Positions 25,132 to 33,676 are shown, numbered from the stretch's first letter. The stretch: DNA of 44,170 nt from Fusobacterium sp. (GCF_030528405.1 NZ_JAUMYY010000013.1:1-44170), one strand, 5' to 3'. Numbers and translations are program-made. The notes: generated by a model not told the origin, from the sequence alone.

Positions 25132-25974
25132 ATGAGAATAATAGATAATTTAAAAGAACTAAAGCAATTTGTGAAAGAGCAGAAGATGTCAGGAAAAAGT
25201 ATAGGGCTTGTTCCAACAATGGGATATTTACATGAAGGTCATCAAGCACTTATGAAAAAAGCTAGGGGAGAAAATGATATTGTTATAGTATCAGATTTTG
25301 TTAATCCCATTCAGTTTGGACCTAATGAAGATTATGATGCTTATCCTAGAAATTTGGAACATGATAAAGAAAAATGTCTGGAACAGGGAGTGGATATTCT
25401 TTTTGTTCCATCAGTAGAAGAGATGTATCCTAGAAATTATTCAAGCTATGTGAATGTAGAAAATTTAACTGATAATTTATGTGGAGCACAAAGACCAGGT
25501 CATTTTAAAGGGGTTTGCACAGTTGTACTTAAGTTATTTAATATTACAAAAGCAGATAGAGCTTATTTTGGAAAAAAAGATATTCAACAGCTTATGATTA
25601 TTCGGCGTATGGTTAAGGATTTTGATTTGGACATTGAAGTGATAGCTTTACCTATTATTAGGGAAGATGATGGACTAGCTAAAAGTTCACGTAATAAATA
25701 CCTTTCATCTGAACAGAGAAGCGATGCTCTTTCCCTTTCGAAAGCTCTTCAATTAGGAAAAAATATGATTGAACAAGGAGAGAAAAATACAAAAGTTATT
25801 AAGGAAGCTATGAAAGAGTTATTTGATAGATTGAATTGTACAATTGACTACATCAAAATTGTTGATGGAGAAACACTTAAAGATGTAGAGAACATAACAG
25901 GACCATCTATCATAGCATTAGCAATTAAATTTGGAACAACACGTTTAATAGATAATATTACAATAGGATTTTAG
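25132..25974 (+). CDS. panC: Pantothenate synthetase
   Basis: 280 residues, full length. ATP-dependent ligation of pantoate to beta-alanine. Signatures: V-P-T-M-G-(Y/A)-L-H-E-G-H, (D)-F-V-N-P-(I/T)-Q-F-G-P-N-E-D-(Y/F), Y-P-R, F-K-G-V-(C)-T-V-V, F-G-x-K-D-(I/A)-Q-Q and D-G-L-A-x-S-S-R-N-x-Y-L. It ends the pan operon, followed by a clear terminator. No aspartate decarboxylase (panD) is present, so beta-alanine must come from elsewhere. Confidence 0.97.
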   Translation: MRIIDNLKELKQFVKEQKMSGKSIGLVPTMGYLHEGHQALMKKARGENDIVIVSDFVNPIQFGPNEDYDAYPRNLEHDKEKCLEQGVDILFVPSVEEMYPRNYSSYVNVENLTDNLCGAQRPGHFKGVCTVVLKLFNITKADRAYFGKKDIQQLMIIRRMVKDFDLDIEVIALPIIREDDGLAKSSRNKYLSSEQRSDALSLSKALQLGKNMIEQGEKNTKVIKEAMKELFDRLNCTIDYIKIVDGETLKDVENITGPSIIALAIKFGTTRLIDNITIGF

Positions 25975-25983
25975 TAAAAATAG

Positions 25984-26037
25984 AAATAGGACTATTAAAA
26001 TTAACTTGATTGTTAAAATATATAAGTCCTATTTTTT
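25984..26037 (+). terminator. Terminator of the pan operon
   Basis: A 10-bp stem (25984-25993 with 26025-26034) with a smaller inner stem (TTAAC with GTTAA) and a T run, ten bases after the panC stop. Confidence 0.75.
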
Positions 26038-26108
26038 ATTAAAGAATCAATTATGAAACATTATAAAAGCAAATAAAAAACAAAGTTAAAGAAATAAAAA
26101 ATAAATTC

Positions 26109-26137
26109 TTGCAATTATATATAATCTATACTATAAT
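26109..26137 (+). promoter_or_regulatory. Promoter of the serine-protease autotransporter
   Basis: TTGCAA (26109-26114), 17 bases, TATAAT (26132-26137): near-consensus. The leader to ATG 26195 is ~50 bases, with AAAGGGAG as ribosome site. Confidence 0.75.
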
Positions 26138-26194
26138 TTGCAGGTTAAAAATTTTATAGTGAATATGACTTATAAGTAATTAAAGGGAGATAAA

Positions 26195-29100
26195 ATGAAA
26201 AATAAAAAAAGAAAATTAAAAGAACAGATGATATTGGCAGCGGCTATATGCTTAGTCTTCACAGCTTGTGGTGGCGGAGGCGGAGGTGGTGGAGGCGGTG
26301 GAAGTACTAATCTACCAATAAGACCAGAACAGTCAGTGCCTAGTGTACCTAAAAAGAATATGCCTGATAATGCCTCAGTACCAAATGAACAAAATAAAGG
26401 ACATAATCCAGCATTACCAAATGCTCCTGAAGGAAATAAGGGAATGCCAGATATTAATAATAATGACTTAGAACCTAGAAATCCAAATGTTATTCCATTG
26501 GATCCAAAAATTCCTATGCAGGGCTCTTTTATGGAGCTTCGTAAGAAATTAGGAGAAGAAGGATTTAAAAATGCTTTATTAGCAGCTAGAAGTAAATCAA
26601 CTGAAGCTATTCCAACAGATAGTAGACATCTAAATGGTTCAACTCAAAAAGTAGCGGTATTAGATTCAAATTTCTCTAGACATGAAGCAGAGTTAAGAAA
26701 AAAATACCCTCAATTAGAAATTGTTAAAACTGGTGGAAACAATAGTGAGCATGGAGAAGAAGTTCTTTTTACTTTAATGGAGAATGGTGCAAAATTTAAG
26801 CCAATTCTTGCAGGAATAGGAAGAGCTGGAACTGAAGGAGAAATTTCACTACCTACTAAAGAACTTTATGAACAAATTATAGGAAAAATGGAAAATCAAA
26901 AAATAAAGGTGTTTAATCAATCTTTTGCAGTAGTAAGTGAAATGATTAATTTTAAATCAGATATGGGAGTAAGTGATTTTAGAGTTGCTCTTTCAGGAAA
27001 AAGTGGAAATATACAAGAAGTTATAAAAGATGGAGAAGAATTAGTAAAATTTTATGAAAAAGAGGTAAATAATAACACTATCTTTGTATGGGCAAATGGA
27101 AATACAATAAGTGTAGGTGGAAATACAGTACAACCAATGAATGCTTTTTTAAACCCAGGATTACCTAAATTTAGATCTGAGTTAGAAAAAGGATGGATAA
27201 CTGCAGTTGGAATACAAGAAAAAAATGATAATGGAGAATTAAATATACATTATAGAAGTCATCTTGCATATCCTGGAGCTGCAAAGTGGTGGGCTATTTC
27301 TGCCAATGCTAAAACTATATATGAAACAAAAATAGTTCATGGTTCATCATATGCGGCGCCAAGGGTTTCAAGAGCAGCAGCCTTAGTTGCAGAAAAATTT
27401 CCTTGGATGACTAATGAACAAGTTAGACAAACTCTATTCACTACAACTGATAGAACAGAAATTTCTTCTGACATTAAGGGAGAAGATAGAAGAAATATTT
27501 TTGTAGGTCAAGAACCAGATTATAAATATGGTTGGGGAATGTTAAATACAGAGAGGGCTTTAAAAGGTCCAGGTTCTTTTGTAAATACATTATCTCAATA
27601 TAAACATTCAGCTAATTCAAATAATATGTTTAATGCCAATGTTCCAGAAGGAATAACTTCATATTTTGAAAATGATATTTATGGTAATGGAGGCTTAAAT
27701 AAATTAGGAAAAGGAACTCTTCACCTAACAGGTAATAACTCTTATTTAAGAGGAAGTACAGTTACAGAAGGTACTCTTGAGATTCATAAAATACATGCAG
27801 AGAAAGTGACAGTAAATCTTAATGGAGAATTAAAATTACATAGTAAATCTATTATAGGATATAGAAATGATATTTATATGGGTGAAATTGATGAAAATGA
27901 TATAAAGCCTTCTAATATAGCTTCAAAAAATGTTGAAAACTATGGAACAGTGAAGTTTTTAGGAAGTGGTATTAATATAGATGGTAAAAACTTTAAAGGA
28001 ACAGCTATAATTGGTGGAGATTATATAGCACATCCAGATTCTAAAACGGAACTAGATTTTAGTTCAGAAGTAGCTGTTTTAGGTAATGTAAATATTAATG
28101 GAAAAGTGCAAGTATTATCAGATAAATATATAGCTGGAACTGTTAGTAAAACATTGATGAGTGCAAAGGAAATAAAAGGAAGTATTGAAAATGTATCAAC
28201 TGAAGGAATGAGAGTTGCAAGTGTAGAAGCAAATGATGGAAAATTAGTTGCAGAATTATCAAGACAAAATCCAGTTGACTATATAGGAAATGCAGAAGAA
28301 TCATCAAAAAATGTAGCACAAAATGTAGAAAATGTATTTGCCGATCTTGACCAAAAAGTGAAAGCTGGTACAGCAAGTCAAGAAGAATTAACTATGGCTG
28401 CTACAATGCAAAGTATGTCGACAATGGCATTTACAAGGGCAACAGAAATGATGTCAGGAGAGATATATGCATCAGCTCAGGCTCTAACTTTTTCACAGGC
28501 ACAAAATATAAATAGAGATCTATCAAATAGATTAGCAGGTTTAGGTAACTTAAAACTTTCAAATGGAGAGAGTCAAGCTTGGTTTTCAGCTATAGGAAGT
28601 GATGGAAAATTAAGAAGAGATGGCTATGCTTCAGCAGACACTCGTGTAACAGGTGGACAATTTGGACTTGATAAGAAATTTAACAGCAATACTAATCTAG
28701 GTGTTGCATTAGCATATTCATATGCGAAAGCAGATTTTAATCGTTATGCAGGAAATTCGAAAAGTGATATGGTAGGAATATCGCTATATGGAAAGAAAGA
28801 TTTAGCAAATAATTTCTATACAGCAGGTAGAGTAGGTATATCACATGTATCAACAAAAGTTGAGAGAGAACTAATAGATGGTTTAGGAAATACAGTGCAA
28901 GGAAGAGTAAAACATGATGATATAATGAGTTCAGTTTATTTGGAGGTTGGAAAGAAATTTGGATGGTTAACACCATTTATAGGATATTCACAAGATTATT
29001 TGAAGAGAGGAAGTTTTTCAGAATCAAATGCAGCATGGGGAATACATGCAGATTCAAAGAATTATTGGAGTTCAAATTTCTTAGTAGGACTTAGAGCAGA

Positions 29101-29374
29101 ATTTGCGCTAAATAAATATAAATTCCAATCATATGTAACTCAAGCAATAAATGTAGGTAAAAGAGAATTGACTTATGAAGGTCATTTCACAGGAAATACA
29201 ACAAAGCAAAAATATCGTGGTGTAAAACAAGCGAAAAATACAACATGGTTAGGTGTAGGACTATTTAGAGAAATAACACCAAACTTTGGAATTTATGGAA
29301 ATGTAGACTTTAGAGTAGAAGATGGAAAGAGAGCAGACTCAGTGTTCTCAGCAGGACTACAATATAAATTTTAA
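26195..29374 (+). CDS. Lipidated subtilisin-like (S8) autotransporter protease, fusolisin-like
   Basis: 1059 residues. A signal peptide ends in a lipobox Phe-Thr-Ala-Cys (Cys25), followed by eleven consecutive glycines and a Pro/Asn-rich linker to ~residue 110. The S8 catalytic domain has Asp157 (VLDSNF), His186 (SEHGEE), the oxyanion Asn in a V-W-A-N-G-N strand and Ser385 in GSSYAAP. A passenger beta-helix segment includes one autotransporter-associated repeat (GKGTLHLTGNN). The last ~280 residues form a type V beta-barrel ending G-L-Q-Y-K-F. Lipidated S8 autotransporters such as NalP and SphB1 stay at the surface and process other surface proteins; F. nucleatum fusolisin is the closest known analogue as I recall. 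Single gene with its own promoter and terminator. Confidence 0.92.
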   Translation: MKNKKRKLKEQMILAAAICLVFTACGGGGGGGGGGGSTNLPIRPEQSVPSVPKKNMPDNASVPNEQNKGHNPALPNAPEGNKGMPDINNNDLEPRNPNVIPLDPKIPMQGSFMELRKKLGEEGFKNALLAARSKSTEAIPTDSRHLNGSTQKVAVLDSNFSRHEAELRKKYPQLEIVKTGGNNSEHGEEVLFTLMENGAKFKPILAGIGRAGTEGEISLPTKELYEQIIGKMENQKIKVFNQSFAVVSEMINFKSDMGVSDFRVALSGKSGNIQEVIKDGEELVKFYEKEVNNNTIFVWANGNTISVGGNTVQPMNAFLNPGLPKFRSELEKGWITAVGIQEKNDNGELNIHYRSHLAYPGAAKWWAISANAKTIYETKIVHGSSYAAPRVSRAAALVAEKFPWMTNEQVRQTLFTTTDRTEISSDIKGEDRRNIFVGQEPDYKYGWGMLNTERALKGPGSFVNTLSQYKHSANSNNMFNANVPEGITSYFENDIYGNGGLNKLGKGTLHLTGNNSYLRGSTVTEGTLEIHKIHAEKVTVNLNGELKLHSKSIIGYRNDIYMGEIDENDIKPSNIASKNVENYGTVKFLGSGINIDGKNFKGTAIIGGDYIAHPDSKTELDFSSEVAVLGNVNINGKVQVLSDKYIAGTVSKTLMSAKEIKGSIENVSTEGMRVASVEANDGKLVAELSRQNPVDYIGNAEESSKNVAQNVENVFADLDQKVKAGTASQEELTMAATMQSMSTMAFTRATEMMSGEIYASAQALTFSQAQNINRDLSNRLAGLGNLKLSNGESQAWFSAIGSDGKLRRDGYASADTRVTGGQFGLDKKFNSNTNLGVALAYSYAKADFNRYAGNSKSDMVGISLYGKKDLANNFYTAGRVGISHVSTKVERELIDGLGNTVQGRVKHDDIMSSVYLEVGKKFGWLTPFIGYSQDYLKRGSFSESNAAWGIHADSKNYWSSNFLVGLRAEFALNKYKFQSYVTQAINVGKRELTYEGHFTGNTTKQKYRGVKQAKNTTWLGVGLFREITPNFGIYGNVDFRVEDGKRADSVFSAGLQYKF

Positions 29375-29380
29375 AAAAAT

Positions 29381-29430
29381 AGAGGCTATTGCATTTTAAA
29401 GAGAATTTAAGTTGCAATAGCCTCTTATTT
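29381..29430. terminator. Bidirectional terminator between the convergent autotransporter and amidase operon
   Basis: A 13-bp perfect stem (29381-29393 with 29413-29425), A-run on the left and T-run on the right. Its core GGCTATTGCA relates to the hairpins at 30908 and 43896. Confidence 0.85.
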
Positions 29431-29847
29431 TTATATAAATTTTATATCTGAAATATCTAACAATTCAAATGTAGTTTTTTGGATGGCTTCCTTTAATATG
29501 GGATTCAAATCTTTGGTGTTAAACTGAAAATAGATTGAAGAATTAGAAAAATAAATATTTAAAAGAGTAGGTTTATTACTTATAAGCGATTTATTAATTA
29601 AATTTTCAATAGCTATTTTCAATAAGTTTGAATAAGAATCCTCAGCAACAGTAATGGTATAAGCTTCAATAAGATCATCTTTAACATAATAAGCTTGTAC
29701 GTCCATAGTTCTTGTGCTTTTTTGTATTGTTTTAACTTCAACCTCAGAAATTTTATTCTTTGATGGTAATGAAATATAAAATATAGATAAAAGTAAAAAT
29801 AATGTAAGTAAAATAAATGAAAATTTGTATTTTTTTAGATTCTCCAT
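29431..29847 (-). CDS. Membrane-anchored periplasmic protein, possibly GerMN-like
   Basis: 138 residues. A basic start, one membrane helix (~residues 9-27; FILLTLFLLLSIFYI) and a ~105-residue extracytoplasmic domain. The domain alternates strands and one helix (Y-S-N-L-L-K-I-A-I-E-N-L-I), and its layout (a strand, an A-I-E-x-L-I helix, then strand pair) resembles the GerMN domain often found beside murein amidases; this match is weak. GGAG lies nine bases before ATG. It is encoded 8 bases after the amidase gene, so a role in wall remodelling is inferred from context. Confidence 0.7.
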   Translation of the reverse strand: MENLKKYKFSFILLTLFLLLSIFYISLPSKNKISEVEVKTIQKSTRTMDVQAYYVKDDLIEAYTITVAEDSYSNLLKIAIENLINKSLISNKPTLLNIYFSNSSIYFQFNTKDLNPILKEAIQKTTFELLDISDIKFI

Positions 29848-29855
29848 AAATTCTC

Positions 29856-30881
29856 CTAATCAAAATAATTTCTAATAGAGTCAGCAATTTCAATAGCTAT
29901 TTTTTTCTGAGCATCAGAATTAGTTATAATCTCTCTATCTCCAGAGTTACTAACGAAGCCGACTTCAATTAAAATACTAGGTCCGTTAAAACCTCTAAGT
30001 ACGGCAAAATTTGCACCATGTATACCTCCATTTCGAAGATTAACTGAAGTTGCAATATTATCAACGATGTCTTGGGCTAAGCTTATAGAATTTTCTTGAT
30101 TTTTTTTATAGGCAAGTTCGCCAGAAATTTGAACTATATCATTGGTATTTTCTCCGTATTTTTCGCCAAAGCTATTTTCAAAATTTGCTATTCTTTCTGC
30201 ATAGGGAGAAGATTTTCTGGAGAAATAGAATACTTCCACTCCATGAGCCTTTGTGTTGGTAGAAGCATTTGCATGCACACTTACAAAAAGTTTTGCTTTT
30301 GCATTATTTGCCATTTTAGATCTATCGTGAAGTTTGATAAAAACATCCTTATCTCTTGTCATAAGTATATTAAAATCTTTTGCAAGTTCTTCTCTTAAAT
30401 GCTTAGAAATAGCAAAAACAATGTCTTTTTCATAAACTTTACCTCTTACAGCTCCAGGATCTTTACCTCCATGACCTGGGTCTATAACGATTAAATGCTT
30501 ATTTTTATTTGTTTTATATAGAGAAAGATCAATTTTTTTGTTAGTGCTATTTATAATATAAGAAATTTTAGGAAAAAGCTGTAGGGTAATAAACAGAGCA
30601 TTTTCAGCTTTACTTATGTTTAAATCTTCAAAATAACCTGATTTCTTCATCTTTTCTTCTAATTCATTTGTAAATTTATCCACAGATTTTTTATCCAAGT
30701 TCAGGATTTCAATATAGATAAGTCTTGTATCTTCATCAGCACTGACAATATAGTCGCTATCTTTTAATTCGGAAAAATCTACAGAAAAATTGTTTAAATT
30801 TAAATTGATTTTATTTATTTTTGCTGCAAACAAAAAAGTGGAAAAGAATATAAATAAAATAAAAGTAAAAATTCGTTTCAT
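29856..30881 (-). CDS. N-acetylmuramoyl-L-alanine amidase (Amidase_3)
   Basis: 341 residues. Signal peptide ending Leu-Phe-Ala-Ala. Residues ~25-125 form an AMIN-like N-terminal region, and the catalytic Amidase_3 domain fills the C-terminal two-thirds. Zinc ligands are visible in order: His in IDPGHGGKDPGA, Glu in V-Y-E-K-D, His in F-V-S-V-H-A-N-A, and the catalytic Glu in I-E-V-G-F-V-S-N. This is the AmiA/B/C type that cleaves septal peptidoglycan stem peptides. GGGGA precedes the ATG. It lies downstream of yajC with a hairpin terminator between them. Confidence 0.94.
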   Translation of the reverse strand: MKRIFTFILFIFFSTFLFAAKINKINLNLNNFSVDFSELKDSDYIVSADEDTRLIYIEILNLDKKSVDKFTNELEEKMKKSGYFEDLNISKAENALFITLQLFPKISYIINSTNKKIDLSLYKTNKNKHLIVIDPGHGGKDPGAVRGKVYEKDIVFAISKHLREELAKDFNILMTRDKDVFIKLHDRSKMANNAKAKLFVSVHANASTNTKAHGVEVFYFSRKSSPYAERIANFENSFGEKYGENTNDIVQISGELAYKKNQENSISLAQDIVDNIATSVNLRNGGIHGANFAVLRGFNGPSILIEVGFVSNSGDREIITNSDAQKKIAIEIADSIRNYFD

Positions 30882-30907
30882 AAAATAATCCCCTTCATAA
30901 TAAGAAA

Positions 30908-30950
30908 AAGGTGTTGCAAGCTTAACTAATTAATAAGATGCAACAACCCA
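30908..30950 (-). terminator. Terminator of yajC
   Basis: A TGTTGCA/TGCAACA stem (30912-30918 with 30939-30945) with inner CTTA/TAAG pairs. On the minus strand it runs into CCTTTTTCTT. It belongs to the same sequence family as 29381 and 43896. Confidence 0.6.
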
Positions 30951-30974
30951 ATTTCAAATTTGTGTTATTTTCTT

Positions 30975-31250
30975 TTAAGAGTTAAGAACAGATGATATAG
31001 CAGACTTTCTAAGAGTTAGTTTAACTCCCTTATCCACTCTGATTTCAACATATTCTTCACCAACAAAAGCGATAGTCCCTTTTATTCCACCTATAGTTAA
31101 AACTTCTACACCTTCTTTTAATGAATTATAAAGTTCTTGTTGCTGTTTTTGCTTTTTCTTATTAGGTCTCATAACCAAGAAGTAAAAAATCAAAACCCAT
31201 ACAACTATAATAATGATTGTACTACCATATTTTGCGTAAAGCTCTTGCAT
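30975..31250 (-). CDS. yajC: Preprotein translocase accessory subunit YajC
   Basis: 91 residues. One N-terminal membrane helix (IIIIVVWVLIFYFLVM) followed by R-P-N-K-K-K-Q-K and the conserved soluble part (L-x-x-G-V-E-V-L-T-I-G-G-I-x-G-T-I, E-V/I-R-(V)-D-K-G-V-K-(L/I)-x-x-x-(K)-x-A-I). It associates with SecDF at the Sec translocon. AGGAGG precedes the ATG. secD/secF are not beside it here. Its promoter overlaps a perfect 21-bp palindrome. Confidence 0.95.
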   Translation of the reverse strand: MQELYAKYGSTIIIIVVWVLIFYFLVMRPNKKKQKQQQELYNSLKEGVEVLTIGGIKGTIAFVGEEYVEIRVDKGVKLTLRKSAISSVLNS

Positions 31251-31272
31251 TTGTGTTCCTCCTATAAATTTT

Positions 31273-31293
31273 ACTAAAATAATTTATTTTAGT
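31273..31293. promoter_or_regulatory. Perfect 21-bp palindrome at the yajC promoter
   Basis: ACTAAAATAA, one T, TTATTTTAGT: two perfect 10-base arms. The right end overlaps the yajC -10 (31291-31296 read on the minus strand), and the rest covers the transcription start region. This is where a repressor operator would lie. Confidence 0.5.
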
Positions 31294-31299
31294 ATAGCA
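31291..31299 (-). promoter_or_regulatory. Extended -10 promoter of yajC
   Basis: On the minus strand TGCTATACT, 41 bases before the ATG. A weak TTGCAT lies upstream at a 19-base spacing. Confidence 0.5.
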
Positions 31300-31344
31300 C
31301 GAATGATTTTTTTATGCAAATTCAAATAAAAAAAATTAATAGTT

Positions 31345-31373
31345 TTGACATTTTTAAAAATTTATCATAAACT
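31345..31373 (+). promoter_or_regulatory. Promoter of the DUF6941-like gene
   Basis: A perfect TTGACA (31345-31350), 17 bases, TAAACT (31368-31373), 67 bases before ATG 31440. Confidence 0.6.
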
Positions 31374-31439
31374 GTATGTGAAAAAATTTAGTTATATAGA
31401 TTTATAGATTAAAATAAATAAGTTTAAGGAGTGAAACTA

Positions 31440-32210
31440 ATGAAATTAAGAAGTGTAGAAACAGCTTTGAGAGCAGATGTAAGTCAACATGTTCCAAATG
31501 CAGTAGATGCAATAGGGATTTTTGATAATTTGGTACAGCCGATATTTCCATTTCCTTTGCCAGAGCTATCTGTTATTCTTTCATTTGAAGAAATGGAAGG
31601 ACCAACTATGTATGAGGTGAGAATTAATTCGCCAGAGGATGAACTTATATCAAAAGGAAGTTTTGGAGTGTTACCAGATCCATTTGGTTATGGAAGAAAG
31701 GTTATTAATTTAGGTTCTATGCTAATTCCTACTAGAGGGAATTATACAATTGATGTTTTTGAGATGTCAGCGGATCAAAAATTGAAGTTTGTAAAAACGG
31801 ATAGATTATTTGTGGCAGACTTTCCTCCACAAAGAGAATTTACAGATGCAGAAATAGAAGCTATATTAGCAGATGACACTTTAATAAAAGTTGTGAAGAC
31901 AGAGTTTAAGCCTTTAGAATTTGCTGAAGATCCCAATGTTGAAGCAGTTAAATTCCAAATATCACTGGATAAAAACTTGGCTCTTGAAGAAGGTCATATA
32001 GCATTACCGGAGGATGATATAGTGGAAATAAATGGGAAAAAATTCGATATGACAGGAATGAGAAGGCATATTGAGTGGATGTTTGGTCAGCCTATTCCTA
32101 AGCCAGAGGAAATTCAAGAAGAACAAGAAAAAAATGTAAATGAAGAAGAAAAAGATGAAAAAGAAAAGAATGAGAAAAAAGATAAAAGTTCTCTAAAATT
32201 ACCCTTTTAA
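31440..32210 (+). CDS. DUF6941-like cytoplasmic protein with charged tail
   Basis: 256 residues from ATG 31440; GTG 31431 overlaps the TAAGGAG ribosome site. No signal peptide or membrane helix. The first ~120 residues have the look of DUF6941: a start with A-D-V, then A-I-G-I-F-D-N-(L/I) and an I-F-P-F-P-L-P-E-L strand, followed by predicted beta-rich sequence. Residues ~220-250 are almost entirely Glu/Lys, a charged, disordered tail. It has its own promoter and terminator. No function is known to me; the family match is by pattern only. Confidence 0.7.
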   Translation: MKLRSVETALRADVSQHVPNAVDAIGIFDNLVQPIFPFPLPELSVILSFEEMEGPTMYEVRINSPEDELISKGSFGVLPDPFGYGRKVINLGSMLIPTRGNYTIDVFEMSADQKLKFVKTDRLFVADFPPQREFTDAEIEAILADDTLIKVVKTEFKPLEFAEDPNVEAVKFQISLDKNLALEEGHIALPEDDIVEINGKKFDMTGMRRHIEWMFGQPIPKPEEIQEEQEKNVNEEEKDEKEKNEKKDKSSLKLPF

Positions 32211-32250
32211 AAAATATTAAAAATGAATCAAACATACAAAATAAATTCTC

Positions 32251-32290
32251 AAAAATAGTTCCAGAAAAAAATGGAGCTATTTTTTTATAA
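32251..32290 (+). terminator. Terminator of the DUF6941-like gene
   Basis: A 13-bp stem with one G-T pair (32251-32263 with 32272-32284) and a T run in the right arm. Confidence 0.75.
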
Positions 32291-32397
32291 AAAATTTTTC
32301 CTTTTCTCCCTAATTAAAAAAATGCAAAGCAGGAAATTTTATATATTTCAAATTCAAAAAATAAATAATAAAATAATTTTAAATAAATCGTACAAAT

Positions 32398-32427
32398 TTG
32401 TTGCATTTTTTTTTTTTTTGATACAAT
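32398..32427 (+). promoter_or_regulatory. Promoter with a T14 tract in its spacer (candidate phase-variable switch)
   Basis: A -10 TACAAT (32422-32427) is preceded by a run of 14 T (32406-32419). Candidate -35 boxes lie just before the run: TTGTTG (32398, spacer 18) or TTGCAT (32401, spacer 15). Gain or loss of T would change the spacer toward or away from 17. It drives the trimeric adhesin gene. Confidence 0.65.
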
Positions 32428-32656
32428 AGAAATAAGATAAGATTATATAAAATTAAATAAAAAATAAAAAGAGGTGTTTAATATGAAAAATAGCTTAAAA
32501 TTTATAACACTTACATTATTAATTTTATTGGCACAATCATCTTTAGCACACAAATATCAGGCAGGAAATGGAAGTGTAGCACATTCGGAAGAAAGCGTTG
32601 CAGTTGGAATTGACAATGAAGCAGGGGAAAGTTCTGAACCAGCAATAAATTATTAC

Positions 32657-33676
32657 TCTTCAGCAGTAGGAGTAGAAAATAAATCCAGTGGGTATAAAAG
32701 CTCTGCTTTTGGATATAGAAATAAAGCCAGTGAGCTTGAAAGCTCTGCTTTTGGAAATAATAATAAAGCAAAAGGAAAAAGAAGTTCCGCTTTTGGAACA
32801 GATAATGTGCTTTATCCTGACGCAAAAGAAAGTACAGCAGTAGGGGCTAAAAATAAAGTCTATGGAGAGGAAAGTTCAGCCTTTGGATATGATAATGCTG
32901 TTGGTTCTGACGCAAAAGAAAGTACAGTAGTGGGATATTCTAATATGGCATTAAAAGAAAAAAGTTCCGCTTTTGGATATAATAATGAAGCCATAGCAGA
33001 AGAAAGTTCCGCTTTTGGATATTGGAATTCAGCCTTAGAAATAGACAGTTCCGCTTTTGGATATAAAAATAGAGCTGATGGAATTCGTTCTTCCGCTTTT
33101 GGAAGTACAAATAAAGCTTACGGATCTGGCTCATCTTCTTTTGGAACTCAGAATACAGCCCTAAAAGAAGGAAGTTCGGCTTTTGGATTTCAAAATAAAG
33201 TTGAAGGTTGGGGAGCTGCCGGATTTGGATGGAGAAATGAAGCTATTGGAGGTGGCTCATCTTCTTTTGGATATAATAATAAAGCTATGAAAAGAGGAAG
33301 TTCGGCTTTTGGTAGAAATAATAAAACCAGCGGAGATTATAGTTCCGCTTTTGGTTCAAATAATGAAGCCAGCGGAAATTAAAGTTCCGCTTTTGGTACA
33401 GAAAATTATGCAGGTGGAAAAGAAAGTTTAGATTTTGGACGTAGAAATGAGGCACGTGGAGATTATAGTTTAGCTTTTGGTTCAAACAATAAATCGAGTG
33501 GAATTGATAGTTTAGCTTTTGGAGCGAAAAATGAAGTTTCAGGAGAAAAATCAACAGCAGTCGGATATGGAAATAAAGTAAGCGGAAATAATTCAGGAGC
33601 TTTCGGAGATCCTAATATAGTAACAGGTCATCGTTCTTATGCCTTCGGTAATGATAATACAATAGCTGGCAATGAT
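32657..33676 (+). repeat. 42-bp coding repeats (YadA head)
   Basis: About 24 tandem units of 42 bases (two have 48), each encoding a 14-residue (S)SAFG-type motif. Several units share the near-identical core AGTTCCGCTTTTGGA. Such in-frame repeats can change copy number by recombination and alter head length. Confidence 0.85.
33380..33382 (+). other. In-frame TAA in the adhesin head
   Basis: It sits at the last position of repeat 17. Repeats 16 and 19 have TAT (Tyr) there. Reading through continues the same frame to 34372. Confidence 0.85.

Noticed and set aside
32511-33554. Open frames on the minus strand across the adhesin repeats
   Set aside because: They are periodic shadows of the repeated coding strand with no ribosome sites; the same holds for minus-strand frames inside the TPR, RNase R and protease genes.
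32657-33676. Regular ~42-bp repeats as a CRISPR array
   Set aside because: The repeats are coding, contiguous without unique spacers, and encode YadA head motifs in one frame.
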